Below, in pieces: positions 22,528 through 35,434 of a DNA stretch of 64,000 nt. The translations under genes and the position numbers were made by a program. The notes below the pieces were generated by a model. The model searched no databases. It saw nothing but the letters and a program-made list of their open reading frames with translations, and was not told where the DNA came from. Each line of letters begins with the position of its first letter. The first letter of the stretch is position 1. Source of the DNA: Cornus controversa (Eukaryota > Streptophyta > Magnoliopsida > Cornales > Cornaceae); the NCBI GenBank assembly GCA_026545225.1, contig CM048848.1:27692806-27756805 (forward strand), given 5' to 3'.

Positions 22528-23751
22528 TCAAAGATGTGGTGGTGACTGAGCATCCGGATCTAAGTTTGCTTGGCGCATCAGTGCACGCATCATCCTCCTC
22601 ATCTCTAGTTGCTCTTGGCGAGTGTCACGAAAGTGATCCGCCATCTCTGCTCTCATTGCACCAAACTGTGTGGAGACCTCTGTCTGTAAGGTGCCAAACT
22701 GGGCTGTCAACCTAGCAATCTGCCCTTCTAAGTATTGATAATCATGGCCACCAGCCTGTGCATGCACTTCCGCTTCCTCTGCCTCCATCTCCTCTGGATC
22801 ATCTACCGGTGGTGGTACATCTACATGCTCTCCTCCTTGGGCCAACCGAGATACCTCACCAGGCACTGCTATGACTCTCTGGTGCATATGAGATCGACTC
22901 AAGTTCCAGTCATGCGTGCCATAATGAAGGTCATGTGGAAAGGCAAGCTCGTCCTCGTGGACTGCATACCCCTATGATACAAGCAACTGGTGAATAATAG
23001 TAGGGAATGGAAACTCCCAGTCACTTGCACTGTCTGGTACCTTGGCCACAACCTTGGAATAGAATTTCTCCATCTGGCCCCAGACAATCTGTGGGAATGA
23101 CAGCCAATGCCCAAAATGTATGGCATATAAGGCTCTGAGGAACTCTTGACGTCTTTCGGTTTTATGTCCAATTGGACATACATTCTTGAGTAGCACAGCG
23201 TCAAGGAACCATAAATGATTTGGCATTGAAGACTTTGAAGCTGCATTCCTTTTCGGCCCAGAAAATTGGTTGGCACACAATCGTGCAACCACATTGCCCA
23301 CCGACAACTCATCGGGTAAAGGAGTGTAGATATGAGATAAATCAGCTGGGCATTCATGAGGACAACCCATGGCAATGGCAATGGATGATATGTCAACTCG
23401 AACTATTGTTCCATCTACGGAAGAAGTAAGCACATCCCGCTCATCAGGTTTCGGCATCAAGTTTTGATAAAATACCTTGACAAGCCTCGGGTAAATGGTA
23501 GATGAGAGTGGAACAAAAATGGATGCCGACCGACGACGACGGATGTCGGAAATCCCCCATCGTGTCTCGGGAAACATACCATAAAGTTCGGCTATGTCAA
23601 ACGTTGTTTCATAGTTCAACGCCCTTGGATGCCATCTCTCTTGAATACCGTCTCGGCGAGATCGTGAAGAACCTGTGGTCGGATCATTCCTCGCTCGGCG
23701 AGGATTACGTGAACTTGAAGCATCTTGGTGACTTGCTCTCTTTGGTGCCAT
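22528..23751 (-). pseudogene. A1 ORF3, one premature stop
   Basis: It reads from ATG 23751 (MAPKRASHQDASSSRNPRRA) for 259 codons to a TAG at 22972 that is CAG in A3, then the same frame continues to 22528. The layout is a basic, serine-rich N-terminus (residues 1-40), a central domain with RRRRSASIFVPLSS, LVKVFYQNL, MPNHLWFLDAVLLKNV and FPQIVWGQME, an acidic hinge and a C-terminal coiled coil. The central domain resembles the 'putative plant transposon protein' family. There is no membrane segment, which argues against an envelope role. A3 has the intact version. Confidence 0.75.
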
Positions 23752-23880
23752 AGAAGTAGAAAAAGTGTAATTGAGGAATTAAATCGAACACTTGGTGTGC
23801 ACAATTCTTTTGTAACCTTCAACCTCCTTTTTCCGGCAATTTTTCCACCCGAATCGAACAAGTAATTGCACCAAATTGAT

Positions 23881-23891
23881 CCCCCAAACTT
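23881..23891 (-). other. Purine tract upstream of A1 ORF3
   Basis: AAGTTTGGGGG on the minus strand, 130 nt before the ORF3 start. Equivalent tracts are at about 36788 (A2) and 45373 (A3). Confidence 0.55.
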
Positions 23892-24160
23892 GGTCTTCAA
23901 AAGCCCTCAAAAGATTTGAACAATTTCTTCAAGGAAAAACTTCACTTACTTCGATGTTGAACTTGAAAAAGTGTGAGCTTCCTTTGAGAACTAGTGATTT
24001 TTGATCCACTTTGATGTTGAAGTTGATGTTGATCAATGTTGAATCCTTGTATAATAATCACTAATTGAAGAAATTAGTTTTCCGGATGATATAGGACTTG
24101 AATTGGTGTTCAAAGAGGCTTAGGATGCAAGTAGTAGCAACATAGGAGGATAAGGAGTCC

Positions 24161-24362
24161 ATTTATAGCAAAAATATTCGGCCAGCCCACACATGGGCTT
24201 GGGCGATCGATCCCCCCAAGGATGGGCGATCGATCGCCCACCTGCTGGTGGGTGATTTCTTAAAAAACAATGGGGCGATCGATCCCCCTTAAATGGGGCG
24301 ATCGATCCCCCTTCTGATGCCCTGCTGGACCCTCCATCGCCCAAGGTCGACCGAGACTTGAT
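24161..24362 (-). promoter_or_regulatory. Candidate internal promoter of A1 ORF3: palindrome array plus TATA
   Basis: On the minus strand, CTCGGTCGACCTTGGGCGATGG (about 24333-24355) is followed by four GATCGATC-centred palindromes (24312-24201, e.g. GGGCGATCGATCGCCC) and then a TATA box CTATAAAT (24168-24161). The ORF3 ATG is about 410 nt further on. A2 and A3 keep the same order and spacing. The function is inferred from layout only. Confidence 0.55.
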
Positions 24363-24597
24363 ATTTCACCCGTCTTGAGTCCGAATACCTCGGTACACCT
24401 CTTGGCATCCTCCGGAAGCAACTTATACATCAAAAACTCAAAGAAAAAACATTAAAACGCAACTAGAATTGAAGAAAAACTTAAGAAAACTAAAATCAAA
24501 AATTAAAATAAAAGAAAACTAAAAGAAATCAAGGATAGAAATACATACAAAACTTACAATTTAACGTCCGTAAGAGACGATTGACTCTCCGAAGGGA

Positions 24598-27390
24598 TTA
24601 AGTCGGATAGACGGGATCCGTCAAGTCGACGGACTCCACGTCTCTTCTTGGCACACATCCTTCCACACAATGTTTCAACCTTTGGCCATTAACTTTCATC
24701 AAAGTAGTTTCAAACAATTGCTCATCCAGGAATGTGTCTCGAATAGGTAATGCACCGAATACCGGCTCAGACTCGATTCGAGATAAATGATCCGCTACCA
24801 CATTCTCCGTCCCCTTTTTGTCTTTTATCTCCAAATCAAATTCTTGCAGCAATAAAATCCACCGAATAAGACGCGGTTTGGTTTCTTTCTTTGCCAATAA
24901 ATGTCTCAATGTTGCATGATCAGAGTAGACAACCACCTTGGACCCCAATAAATAAGAACGAAATTTGTCCAAGGCAAACACTACAGCTAGAAGCTCTTTC
25001 TCTGTGGTTGTATAATTGAGTTGGGCATCAGAGAGAGTCTTACTAGCATAGTAGATGACATGTGGTCGTTTCTCTTCTCTCTGTCCCAACACGGCTCCTA
25101 CTGCATAATCAGAGGCATCACACATGATTTCAAAAGGTCCAGCCCACTTTGGAGACTGCATGATTGGTGCAGAGGATAACAGAGATCGAAGCTTTTCAAA
25201 AGCTTTCACACAATCTTCATCAAAGATAAAGGGAACATCTTTAGATAACAAATGGCATAATGGTCGAGCTACTTTACTGAAATCCTTGATGAATCTTCTA
25301 TAGAACCCGGCATGGCCTAAGAAAGATCGAACTTGCCTTACCGAAGTTGGATGAGGCAAAGTTGCAATTAGGTCGATCTTTGTTTTATCAACTTCAATGC
25401 CCCTCTCTGAAACAATATGGCCCAATACAATACCCTCTTTCACCATAAAATGGCTCTTCTCCCAACTAAGTACCAGATTCCATTCTCGACACCTCTGAAG
25501 CACAAGTGATAAATTGCTCAAACAATGTTCAAAAGATGATCCAAAAATAGAGAAATCATCCATAAACACCTCCAAGAATTTTTCCACCATGTCAGAAAAG
25601 ATGGCCATCATACACCTTTGGAATGTAGCCGGAGCATTACATAATCCAAAAGGCATACGACGATACGCAAAAGTACCAAAGGGACAAGTGAAAGTGGTCT
25701 TCTCTTGATCTTCTGGATCCATAGCTACTTGGTTATAACCAGAGTAGCCATCCAGAAAGCAATAATAGCTCTGACCAGCTAACCTTTCAAGTATTTGATC
25801 AATGAATGGAAGAGGGAAGTGATCCTTCCTTGTCATAGAATTGAGCTTTCTATAATCAATGCAAACTCGCCAACCTGTGGCAGTACGTTGTGGAACAAGC
25901 TCTCCCATGGAGTTAGGGACAATGGTAAGACCAGATTTCTTTGGAACCACTTGTGTCGGACTCACCCATGTGCTGTCAGAAATTGGATAAATGATTCCTG
26001 CATCAAGTAACTTGACTACCTCTTTCTTTACCACCTCCTTCATGTTGGGGTTCAACCGCCTCTGTGCCTCTCTGGTTGGCTTACATCCTTTTTCCAAATG
26101 GATTTTGTGCATGCAAACTGAGGGATCAATGCCCTTAAGATCAGCAACACTCCATCCAATTGCTTCCCGATGTTGGTATAAAACCTCTACTAAGCTCTTC
26201 TCTTGAATTTCTGTCAGATCAGAGGCAATTATAACAGGAAGAGTTTTCTGTGCCCCCAAGAATACATACTTCAATTTGTCAGGCAAAGGCTTCAACTCTA
26301 ATTCTGGAGGGGACTCCAATGAAGGCACTAAGGGAGTGCTAGAGAGAAAAGGTAGTGGCTCAATTGGAATTCTCCATGGTGGAGTATTCTGAATAGCATC
26401 CACTTCCAGCATAGCCTGCACTTCTTCACACCACCCTTCATCATTAATGTTCTCAAAGTCATAAAAAGACTTACATACCTCCAGGGAGTTTCGAGATATA
26501 GAGGATGAGACAAATTCCTCCACACATTCATCAATATCATCCATGCAGAACACATCACTCTGATCTGGAGGGTGTTGGATAGCATTGAACACATTAAGCT
26601 TAACCTTCATGTTGCCAAAGGAAATATCCATGATCCCTGACCTACAATTTATGCAAGCATCAGCAGTAGCTAAGAAAGGTCGACCAAGGATCACAGGAAT
26701 GTGCCTCTTTGGATTGTGAACCGGCTCAGTGTCAAGTATAATGAAATCAACAGGAAAGTAGAACTTGTCCACTTTAATGAGCACATCTTCTATGATTCCT
26801 CGGGGTTGCTTTGTTGATCTGTCTGCAAATTGTAATACCACCGAGGTAGGCTTCAATTCTCTCAAGCCCAATTGTAAGTAAACTGAATAAGGTAGCAAAT
26901 TCACACTTGCACCCAAATCAAGAAGAGCTTTATCCACATGGTGCTCCCCAATAATGCATGAGATAGTTGGAGCACCAGGATCTTTGTACTTGGGAGGAGT
27001 ACACTGCTGAATTATTGAACTTACTTGTTGTGGCAGCATTACTTTCTTTGGCACATGGCTTTTAGAACGCCTTTTCTGAGTGCACAAGTCCTTCAAAAAT
27101 TTTGCATAAGGAGGAATTTGCTTGATGGCATCAAGGAGTGGCAAATTAATCTTCACTTGGTGAAACACCTCCATCATGTCATGCAGCTTGTCCCCTTGCT
27201 TCCCCAATTTAGATGCTTCAAGAAAACGTTGTGGGAAAGGAGCCTTGGGCTCATAAGGAATTTCAGCACTTGGACTTGTGATCACTTTTTCTTCTTCTTT
27301 CTTTTCACCCACCTTATTGTCAATTATTTTCCCACTTCTCAAAGTGGTAAAGGCTTGAACTTGCTCATGGTGTGGGTTGCTTGTGGAAGC
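24598..27390 (-). pseudogene. A1 pol: protease, RT, RNase H; integrase deleted
   Basis: From the ATG at 27342 there are 914 uninterrupted codons ending at TAA 24598. Aspartic protease DLGAS is at residues 142-146; RT has YRKLN (about 498), FTCPFGTFAYRRMPFG (551-566) and active site FMDD (593-596); RNase H has CDASD (741-745), [13 protein letters not shown] (782-794) and YSDH (806-809). After ADHLSRIESEP and DEQLFE the frame passes directly to [13 protein letters not shown], the very C-terminus, so the whole integrase (some 400 codons relative to A3) is missing in frame. A TAA at about 27388 (CAA in A2 and A3) separates it from gag. The RT part looks undamaged; mobility would need integrase from another copy. 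Confidence 0.9.
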
Positions 27391-28863
27391 TTACATCCCT
27401 CTTGGATTAGCAATTGGTTGACTAGGGAGCTTCCCTTCTTCTCTTCTACTTAATGAAGTAGCAAGCTGTCCAAACTGAGATTCCAGTTTGGCAATGGATT
27501 GAGAATGCGAGTGCACTAGCTGAACTGTAGATTGTACTGTTGCTGCAGTGGCTTGCACTGTCTCTATAAGAGAATCAAGCTTATCAAATTTAGACAAGGT
27601 AAGAGTCAGCTTGTCTTCAATAGCAGAAATTCTTTGGGCCATAGGACTTTGTGTTTGATATTGCTGTTGAGGCACAAAAGTCCTAGGTTGATATGATGGT
27701 TGCATTGCTGCCCCTTGATTACTGTAAGAAAAACCAGGATGATTCCTCCATGTGGGATTGTAAGTATTACCTCGTGGAGGATTCATTGGTCCAGTGAAAG
27801 TGGCTTGAACTTGCTAATGTTGAATATCAGAAAATTGCCCCATTGAAGGACAATTGCTCACATTATGCATAGGACTAGAGCAAAATTCACAAGGGCCTAG
27901 CAATGAAGAATTTGAAGCAGAAGGAGTTTGATTGGCAGCCATAATTGCTGCTACCTTCTGTGCAATTAAATCAATATCAGTTGGCATAGCTTCTGAAGCA
28001 CCAACCTCAAAAATTCCATCAACCTTCCTGGTAGTGGCAGGTCTGCTAGAACGAGTAGAGGACACATGTTGTAGAGAGTTGTCACTAAGATTTTCAAATA
28101 AGGTCCATGCCTCTTCTTCACTCTTCAACATAAAAGTACCTCCACATGACGCATCAACCATCTGTCTGTTGGCTTCTGTGAGCCCTTCATGAAAACTCTG
28201 CACTAGTTGCCACTTAGGAACTTGATGATGGGGACACTTCCTAAGAAGGTCCTTGAATCTTTCCCATGTCTCATAAAATTGTTCCCCCTCATGTTGGGAG
28301 AAACCAGTGATAGCACGTCTGAACTGATTGGTCTTCCCTATCGGAAAATACTTCTTGAGAAACTCATGTTGCATCTGAGTCCAAGTCGTGATAGAACCAG
28401 CCGGTAGAGAGTTGAACCAATACTTTGCTTTGTCTTTCAGAGAGAATGGAAAAAGTCTCATTCTGAAAGCATCTTCAGAGAAGTTGTGAATTTTTGTAGT
28501 TGAGCACACTTCAATGAAGTCATCCAGATGCTTGTAAGGGTTTTCTTGAGTCAGCCCAAAATAAGATGGTAGCATCTGAATAATGCTGGACTTGATCTCA
28601 TAATTCTGTGCTGTGACATTGGGCAGTTGAAAACCTGCTGGCGAGGTATATGTCTCAGGAACATAGTAGTCCCTAAGCAATCTAGCTCTTTCTCCATCAG
28701 CATTAGGAACAAGGTTATTATTCCTCTCTTCTGCCATGTTTTCAATTATTTCTTCCTCTTGCACAATGGTATCAACAGGGATGTTCCTCTGTTGTCTAAG
28801 AGTACGTTCAGGCTCAGGATCAAGAGGTATCAAAGGATCAGCCACAGAACGACGACCTTGCAT
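27391..28863 (-). pseudogene. A1 gag
   Basis: The ATG at 28863 opens MQGRRSVADPLIP. Gag forms the particle and binds RNA. The retrotransposon Gag domain shows RLFPFSLKDKAKYWFNSLPAG, QMQHEFLKKYFPIGK and FYETWERFKDLLRKCPHH (about residues 135-220). A CCHC zinc knuckle is near residue 330 (CEFCSSPMHNVSNC). A TAG at 27814 (GAG in A3) stops it just after the knuckle; the same frame continues from 27786 (PPRGNTYNPTWRNHPGF) through a region rich in Gln and Ser to a second stop at 27388, then joins pol. gag and pol are one frame in this family. Confidence 0.88.
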
Positions 28864-28984
28864 ATATTACTAAAAGCACCTGAAAAGAAAACAAAAACAA
28901 AATTAAAAATAAAATATAAAAATTTCCTAAACTAAAAATCCAATTAAAACTAATTCTGTAAAATCCAATCAATCAAATAGATAA

Positions 28985-29002
28985 TCCCCGGCAACGGCGC
29001 CA
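28985..29002 (-). other. A1 primer-binding site (tRNA-Asp)
   Basis: TGGCGCCGTTGCCGGGGA on the minus strand, complementary to the tRNA-Asp 3' end, 5 nt from the LTR end. Confidence 0.9.
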
Positions 29003-29007
29003 AAAAT

Positions 29008-30515
29008 TGATTCGTGTGTGAGTGTGACTCAAAAATATATCAATTAAAAATTTCCACACTTCGCAATAGAACGAATTCCTTGCAGAATAGGGCTATCGAA
29101 ATGAATGGGTATCGTACCTCAGGGATTATGTTCTGATGAGTTGGAACACAGAACTAATTCTAATTAAATTTATAAGAAAAGAATTCTAATTTTTAACTAA
29201 TTAAAAAGATAAAATAAAATAAATCAAAGGTAAACAGATAATGAAGATAATAAGAGAGAAACCTAGGGTGTTTGACTTCACCACTAACTCCACAATCAAT
29301 GGTCAATTGAATCAACTATAGGGGAATTACATCATGCATAAGTGGTGTCGGTGGCTACAAGCTCACCTTCATCCGTCAAGAAGATAACATATGATTACGG
29401 CTAAGCCATGGACTATCTTCGATTGGCATGGGCCATCTGCCTAACTACTCTAATCTAGGGTGCAGTATGGTTCATCTTCTCTAGGCATAATCCATCAAAG
29501 CTCATAACAATATATTCAGTGATTACCATTGTGTAATAATCTCTCTCATGATCACAGAAAACAAAAGAGATTGAGTTCAATAACAACAACTAAATATCTA
29601 AGACAAGATAAGAAATCATTGAGATTGAATTTATAAGACTTTTATTGCTCAATTCATTAATAAGAATTCTCACAATTACACAATCTATGCATGTATATAA
29701 AGGTCCCCAATAATTAAAACAATCAAACCAATGATGCTTTGTTAGGGCTACATCAAAACCCTAGTGGATGAACTAGCCGCTCATGGTAGAAGAAGAAGCT
29801 TCAACTGTTGAGGAAGAAGACATCATCTTTCTGAATTACGCGTATGACTTTGTTCTCCAATGGCTCTGCAATATGTTTCTGTTCTCTTCTCAGCCCTCTC
29901 AGACTCTCCAATCTCTGTGTAAGCTCTCCCAATTCAGCCTCCAAGTCTTCCTTTTATTCCCCAAGAGAATTCACCAAAGTCCTAATCCAATTAGGAATTA
30001 ATTAGGGTTTCCCGCAGCACTAATCAGGTGGGTTTTTCCTGCTGACTTCGGCCCGACTTTTGACCCACTAGAAGTCTGATTCACGGAATTTTCGTGAAAT
30101 ACAAAAGTGTGCAGAATCAAATTTCGTTCAATCCTACGCGAGAATAATGTCGATTTGAGGCTCGGAAATAAGACTTCTGGTCCCTTTTCCAAAACGGGAT
30201 TAAGACTGCATTATGCGCAGATTTGGGCTTCAGGCCCGAAACCTTCTTAAGCAGCTGTAATTCTCTTGGACCTCTTTCTTGGGCTGATTTGAGTTAAAAT
30301 AAATGGTTGAGTGAATCTCCTTGATGTAGGCTTCATCTCACCATCTTGGATGTGTTCTTTAAAAGCCCAAAATCACGGTTTTAACTGAAATAATTATTAA
30401 GGCCCTGAAAATACAGAAAACACTAAAACAAAGTAAAATCACAAAATAATCTATCACTAAGAGAATAAAATACATAAGTTAAGAGGCTAGAATGCGTAAC
30501 ATTCAACGCCTATCA
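29008..30515 (-). repeat. A1 5' LTR
   Basis: 1508 bp, about 99% the same as 19346-20854. The flank GCATG at 30516-30520 is the target-site duplication. Confidence 0.93.
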
Positions 30516-30520
30516 GCATG

Positions 30521-33041
30521 CCTCTAAAGGATCCTTGGAAAGAATAGAAGGAAGTGCTTCTTGAACAAGGTCTTCCACAACATCGACACAAAAGCACTCA
30601 CTTTCATCGTCGGATGTGTGGTGGGAAGCATTGAAGATGTTCAAGCGAACTTTCATATTTCCGGTACGGCAATTAACGCAAGCGTTTGCCGTGGCCAAGA
30701 ATGGATGACCTAGAATGATAGGAATATGACAATTTGGATTTTGGACCGGTTCCGTGTCAAGGACTATGAAGTCCACCGGAAAATAGAATTTGTCCACTTG
30801 AATGATGACATCCTCAATGATGCCACGTGGTTGCTTTACCGAACGGTCGGCAAGTTGTAACACAACCGTGTTATGCTTGAGTTCCCCCAAACCTAGTTGT
30901 TGGTAAACTGAGAATGGAAGCAAATTAGCACTAGCCCCTAGATCAAGAAGTGCTCTTTCAAAAGATTGATTTCCGATGGTGCACGAAATGGTCGGAGCAC
31001 CCGGATCTTTGAATTTAAGAGGGGCATGGTGTTGGAAAATGGAGCTTATGTGCTCAGTTAAGAGGACTTTTTTAGGAACATTATTCCTAGATTTGCGCTT
31101 TTGAGTGCACAAGTCCTTCAAGAATTTCGCATAGGAGGGAATTTGTCGAATAGCATCAAGGAGAGGGAGATTGATCTTTACTTGTTTGAAGATCTCCATC
31201 ATGTCTTGGATTTTCTCTCCTTGCTTCCCGAAATGAGAAGGTTCCTTCAATCCTTGGGGAAAAGGAACCGGGGGTTCATAAGAGGTGTCAAGATTTGGAA
31301 TCGATGATGACACAACTTCACTTGCCTTTCCTTTTGGATTTGAAGGGGTATTTTGCAAATTTGGATTTAACGGAAACAATTTTGGATTTAATTGGGATTC
31401 TTTTGGATTTTTAGGTTGCTCTTGGAATTCCTTTCCCTCTTCCTCCCCTACCTTGGAGTTAATGATTTTACCACTCCTCAAGGTTGTGATTGATTGAACT
31501 TGCTCCGGAGGAGCATTACAAGTTGAAGATGATGGATCATCAATCATATGGACACCTTTGGGGTTCGCCACCGGTTGACTCGACAACTTACCTTCCTCTC
31601 TTCTATTTAAGGCATTAGCTAGTTGCCCGATTTGAGCTTCTAACCTAGCCATAGATTGAGCGTTGGCTTCAAGCTTAGAGATTGATTGAGAGTGAGTTTA
31701 CAATAAGCGGGTATTGGCCTCAAGATTGCTTATCACTCTTTCTTCAAAGCTTTGGCTTCTCGAAGGAGGTGGTGGTTGTTGGTAATAAGGTCTTTGATTG
31801 TAAGGTTGAGGGTTTGGCCTATAATGCGGCTGTTGAGAGGGGGAATTAAAAGAGTTTTGCCCTTGGAAAGAGGGACTTGATTCTTGAGGTTTCCATGAGA
31901 AAGCTGGATGGTTCTTCTAACCAGGATTGTACGTGTTTGAATATGGATCATTCATTTGTTTAGAGTACAGGGCATTCGCTTGCTCTTGAGCATAATCGGG
32001 AGATTGCCCGGCAATAGGACAATCTCGTACGAAATGTGAAGTACTATAGCAAAACGAACAACCTTCCTGATTTTGGACAGATTGGTTTGGAGTAGGCAGC
32101 CCATTTTTCATGCTTAAATCCATTTTTCGGGATAGGGCTTCTACTTGCATGGCAACCTCATCTACCCGTGATATTTCATGCACTCCTCTACAAGGTTGGG
32201 TGGCCTTCCCTTTCCTAGTGGAGGAGCGTTGAGCTAAATTGTTGCTTAGGGTTTGAAAAAGTTTCCATGCCTCATCGGGGCTTTTTGAAAGATATCCACC
32301 CCCACACGCGTAGTCTATCATTTGTCTGTGTTGCTCACTCACCCCATCATAAAAACTTTACACTAGCTGCCATTTTGGGACAGCATGATGCGGACAAGAT
32401 TTTAAAAGATCCTTTAACCTCTCCCACGTCTCATGGAATTGTTCTTGGTCAATTTGGGTGAATCCGGTGATTGCTCGTCGAATATCACTTGTCTTACCTA
32501 TTAGGAAGTATTTTTTCAAGAACTCTATTTGCATCTCCGCCCAAGAATGGATTGAGTTAGGTTCTAAGGAGTTGAACCAACTTTTAGCTTTATCTTTTAG
32601 GGAGAAGGGGAACATACGCAACTTTAGATCATCCTCCGTAAAGTGTGGTACACGAATAGTGGAACACACGGAAAGGAAGTAATCTAAGTGCCGGTACGGA
32701 TCCTCATTAGGGAGACCGTGGAAGCTATTAAGAAGATTGATGGTGAAGGACTTTATTTCAAATTGAGTTGCCGCTACATCCAGAAATTGGATACATGAAG
32801 GTACTTCAAATGTAGTCGGAAGGTAAAAGTTCATAAGCAACTCTCCTTGAGGAGGTGGTGGTGGAGGTGGTTGTTCATGATTAAAAGGAGGTAGCCCAGG
32901 AGGTTGTCTCTCATTTGGATCCATGTTTTCAGTCCTAGGCAATATAGGGTCCCTAGAGGTTCCTCTACGTTGTCTAAGTGTTCGTTCAAGTTCAATGTTA
33001 CACAGAAGCAAAGGAAGTGACAAGGACCGTCTACCTAGCAC
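30521..33041 (-). pseudogene. Family B gag and protease (first copy)
   Basis: The frame opens at ATG 33041 (MLGRRSLSLPLL). Gag-domain motifs RMFPFSLKDKAKSWFNSLEP and EFLKKYFLIGK are at about residues 145-190. A CCHC knuckle (CSFCYSTSHFVRDC) lies near 32050. The protease motif LLDLGAS is at about 30940-30960. Stops are at about 32356 (CAA to TAA), 31915 (TGG to TAG) and 31697 (CAA to TAA). The frame runs into A1 at 30520 and resumes at 19345, so gag, protease and pol were once continuous. Product would be a Gag-Pol polyprotein. Confidence 0.87.
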
Positions 33042-33300
33042 GCATTAACAATCGAACAACACCTCAATACACAAAGTAAAAATAATCTTTACAAAAAGAA
33101 TGAATGAATTCAAACCACTAATTTTAGGTGTTATACTCACAAAGGGTTCCAAGTTTGCTTCTCTTTGATGCCGCTATGTGGTATACCTAAAATCAAGAAG
33201 TTTGAGAAATAAGAACAAAATATATACAAAAAGAATGAAAGAATTTCTAGCCTAAGAATTAAACCAGATTTAATCTTCCAATGGTGACAATAAAACCGTA

Positions 33301-33317
33301 GTCCCCGGCAACGGCGC
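33301..33317 (-). other. Family B primer-binding site (tRNA-Asp type)
   Basis: Minus strand TTGCGCCGTTGCCGGGGAC; one G short of the usual TGGCGCC. It is better preserved than the copy at 7976. Confidence 0.75.
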
Positions 33318-33325
33318 AAAAATTT

Positions 33326-34750
33326 TGATGTGGTCGGAACTAAATTATATTGTAAGATTAATTTTTCCTTTTTATCAAAATATAATTTAACCACTCGCAA
33401 GAGCAGGAATCTTTGTAGATAAGGTTCTATATAGAGGGTATCGATCCCACGAGGACTAGTCGCAATTGTCTTAAAGGAAGATTAATTCTACTTTAATTCG
33501 AAAAAAACAGATTTTTGAATTTGTGTTTAAAAACTATTGCATGAATAAAATGACAAGAAAAGTAAAGAGTTTAAAGTTGGGAGAGAGAACTAGGGTTGGT
33601 TTCCACCACTAGCCATTCACATGTTCATAACTGTAGCAAGCATGGGATTCATTAATTAAATGCCTAACAATGTCATTAGGCTTGTGACCTCAATAACATA
33701 TCAAAAGGTCAATGTGTGTGCTAACCTATCATAATCCATCTTCAACAAGCATAGCTCTTCAACCTAACTAACTACCTAATTACTCTACTCTCTAAGTGAA
33801 CACTACATGCATCCAAACTACCTTGTCTTGGCATGGTCTATACAAATTAACATCACACATTCATTTAAACACCATTATCTAGCCATCATTTGCACTTCTT
33901 GTGGAATATGCAAACGTTGTGCATTCAAGTGACAAAATCTACTCTAAGACAAGAATAAATTCCAAATCAAATGAATATATATAAGAGATGTATTTGTGTA
34001 CATAATCACTAGGCTAAATAATCAACATTTAATTACAAATCCCAAGAGCTACAAAGATGAACAAGTTTACATGGCTAGGGGTTGAAACCAACACCCTAGT
34101 AGAAGAGTTAGTTGCTCATGGTTGCCTTGCACCCTTCCATTGATAAAGAAAGTGAAGCTTCTTGGTCTGGTTCAGCTCTTCCTCCTCCTCTCCCGAAGGT
34201 CTCTCTTCTGCCTCCTCTGATGTGTGTTGAGAGATATATCTGATATATGTGGCTTTTGGTGCTTTTTGGGCTTTTTTTTCCACCTTGGGGCCCACCATAT
34301 ATATATATATATCATTATATATATCTCTTGTATCAAGAAGGCCCCCAAAAGTCTTGTTCAAGTCAGACAATCCCCCTAAGTCATGCAAAAAGGGGGATTT
34401 TGTTGCAAGTAGGAGAGCAGGTGAGCAAGTGGCCAAGTGGGCTCTGCAGAATCTTGATTGATCGAGATTGGATCTCGATTGATCGAGATTTCGATCAATC
34501 GAAATGAGATCTCGATCAATCGAGATTTCGATTAATCGAGATCAACATCATGATTGATCGAGATGCTTTGGGCTGCATTTTCTGATTTCTTCTCTTGACT
34601 GTAGAAAGCTTCCAACTTTGCTCCATTTGCTCCAATACCTGCAAAACATCAAAAACACAAATATATCGTAAACTTATCTCGGTAAACGCAAAAACGGAAC
34701 TAACATATGCAATAAAGAGGGTTCAAATGCATAGAATTGAACACTTATCA
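33326..34750 (-). repeat. Family B 5' LTR
   Basis: 1425 bp, about 98.5% the same as 8000-9422 by eye. It contains the palindrome array (about 34450-34563) and a TATATA run (34297-34325). On the right it abuts A2 3'-spacer sequence at TAAGG (34751-34755); the matching duplication on the other side of B is not present, consistent with the deletion at 6851. Confidence 0.88.
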
Positions 34751-35434
34751 TAAGGAAACTACAATTAATCACTCTAAAACATGTTATTGCAAACCATGAT
34801 TAAAACTACTTAATTTAAATCATAGTTTCCAAAAATTTAAAACATACTCAAAAATTTGCAAGTTATGCACCAACATAAGGTATTAATCCTTTGAATAATG
34901 TCAAAACATTTTATCTAAAAACAAAACAAAACAAAATGAAATAAACAAACTAAAAAAATAAAATAAAATAAAATCCTAATACAAAAAGAAATTCACACAA
35001 ATTTCCCCCATATGCAATAAAGCACCAAAAATAGGCATCGCCTCTCCCCCAAACTTAAACTGTACATTGTTCTCAATGTACACCCAATTAAAGCATAGAG
35101 AAGAGTAAGAACGATGTTACCAGAAATCCGGAGTAGTGGAAAGAAAATAGAGTACATCACTAGCATGAAGGCAATGAAAGCACTCCCCCAAACTTGGATG
35201 ATAAAACCTGTCAAAACAAACCACTATACCCCAAAGATCAAGTGAAATAGTATGGGTTGAAAATAAATATGAAAGAAAAAAAAAATCCTAAAAAAAAAAT
35301 ATTTTTTTCATTTTTATTTTTATTTTTTTATTTTTTATTTTTTATTTTAATAAAAATCTAACTACAAAAAGAAAAATAAAAAGAAAAATAAAAACTAAAA
35401 ATAAAATAAAATACAAAAGATGGTTACCTTCCTG
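34751..35434 (-). other. A2 3' spacer (left part lost)
   Basis: It aligns with A1 from about 21827 onward. It has the hairpin GTACATTG/CAATGTAC (35062-35081) and purine tracts at about 35046 and 35185. The part with the polypurine tract next to the LTR is missing because of the B insertion and later deletion. Confidence 0.75.

Larger units (their letters stand above)
19346..30515 (-). mobile_element. A1: complete-ended Athila-like element inserted in B
   Basis: Two LTRs (19346-20854, 29008-30515), primer-binding site, polypurine tract and identical 5-bp flanks GCATG (19341-19345 and 30516-30520) define it exactly; length is 11,170 bp. It interrupts the B gag-pol frame between LEAC and LNHFNYDD codons, and the frame is preserved when it is removed. 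The LTRs differ at about fifteen sites counted by eye (around 1%), so insertion is fairly recent. It carries gag, protease, RT, RNase H and ORF3; integrase is deleted. The lineage call (Athila) rests on tRNA-Asp priming, LTR length, pol motifs and the ORF after pol. Confidence 0.93.
6851..34750 (-). mobile_element. Family B: composite Athila-like element inserted in A2
   Basis: Reading leftward: 5' LTR 33326-34750, gag-PR 33041-30521, [A1], pol 19345-16254, palindrome spacer, ORF3 15071-13917, [A-plus], 3' end 9967-9423, LTR 8000-9422, then a second primer site and gag fragment 7999-6851. A second B copy thus shares the middle LTR and is cut off at 6851. Removing A1 and A-plus gives an element of roughly 12 kb between the two LTRs. 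All genes are broken. Confidence 0.8.

Noticed and set aside
22899..23396. 165-codon minus-strand frame overlapping ORF3 (also 35806-36288 and 44392-44874)
   Set aside because: It is an alternate frame of ORF3. Its presence in all three copies follows from the high identity of ORF3 itself.
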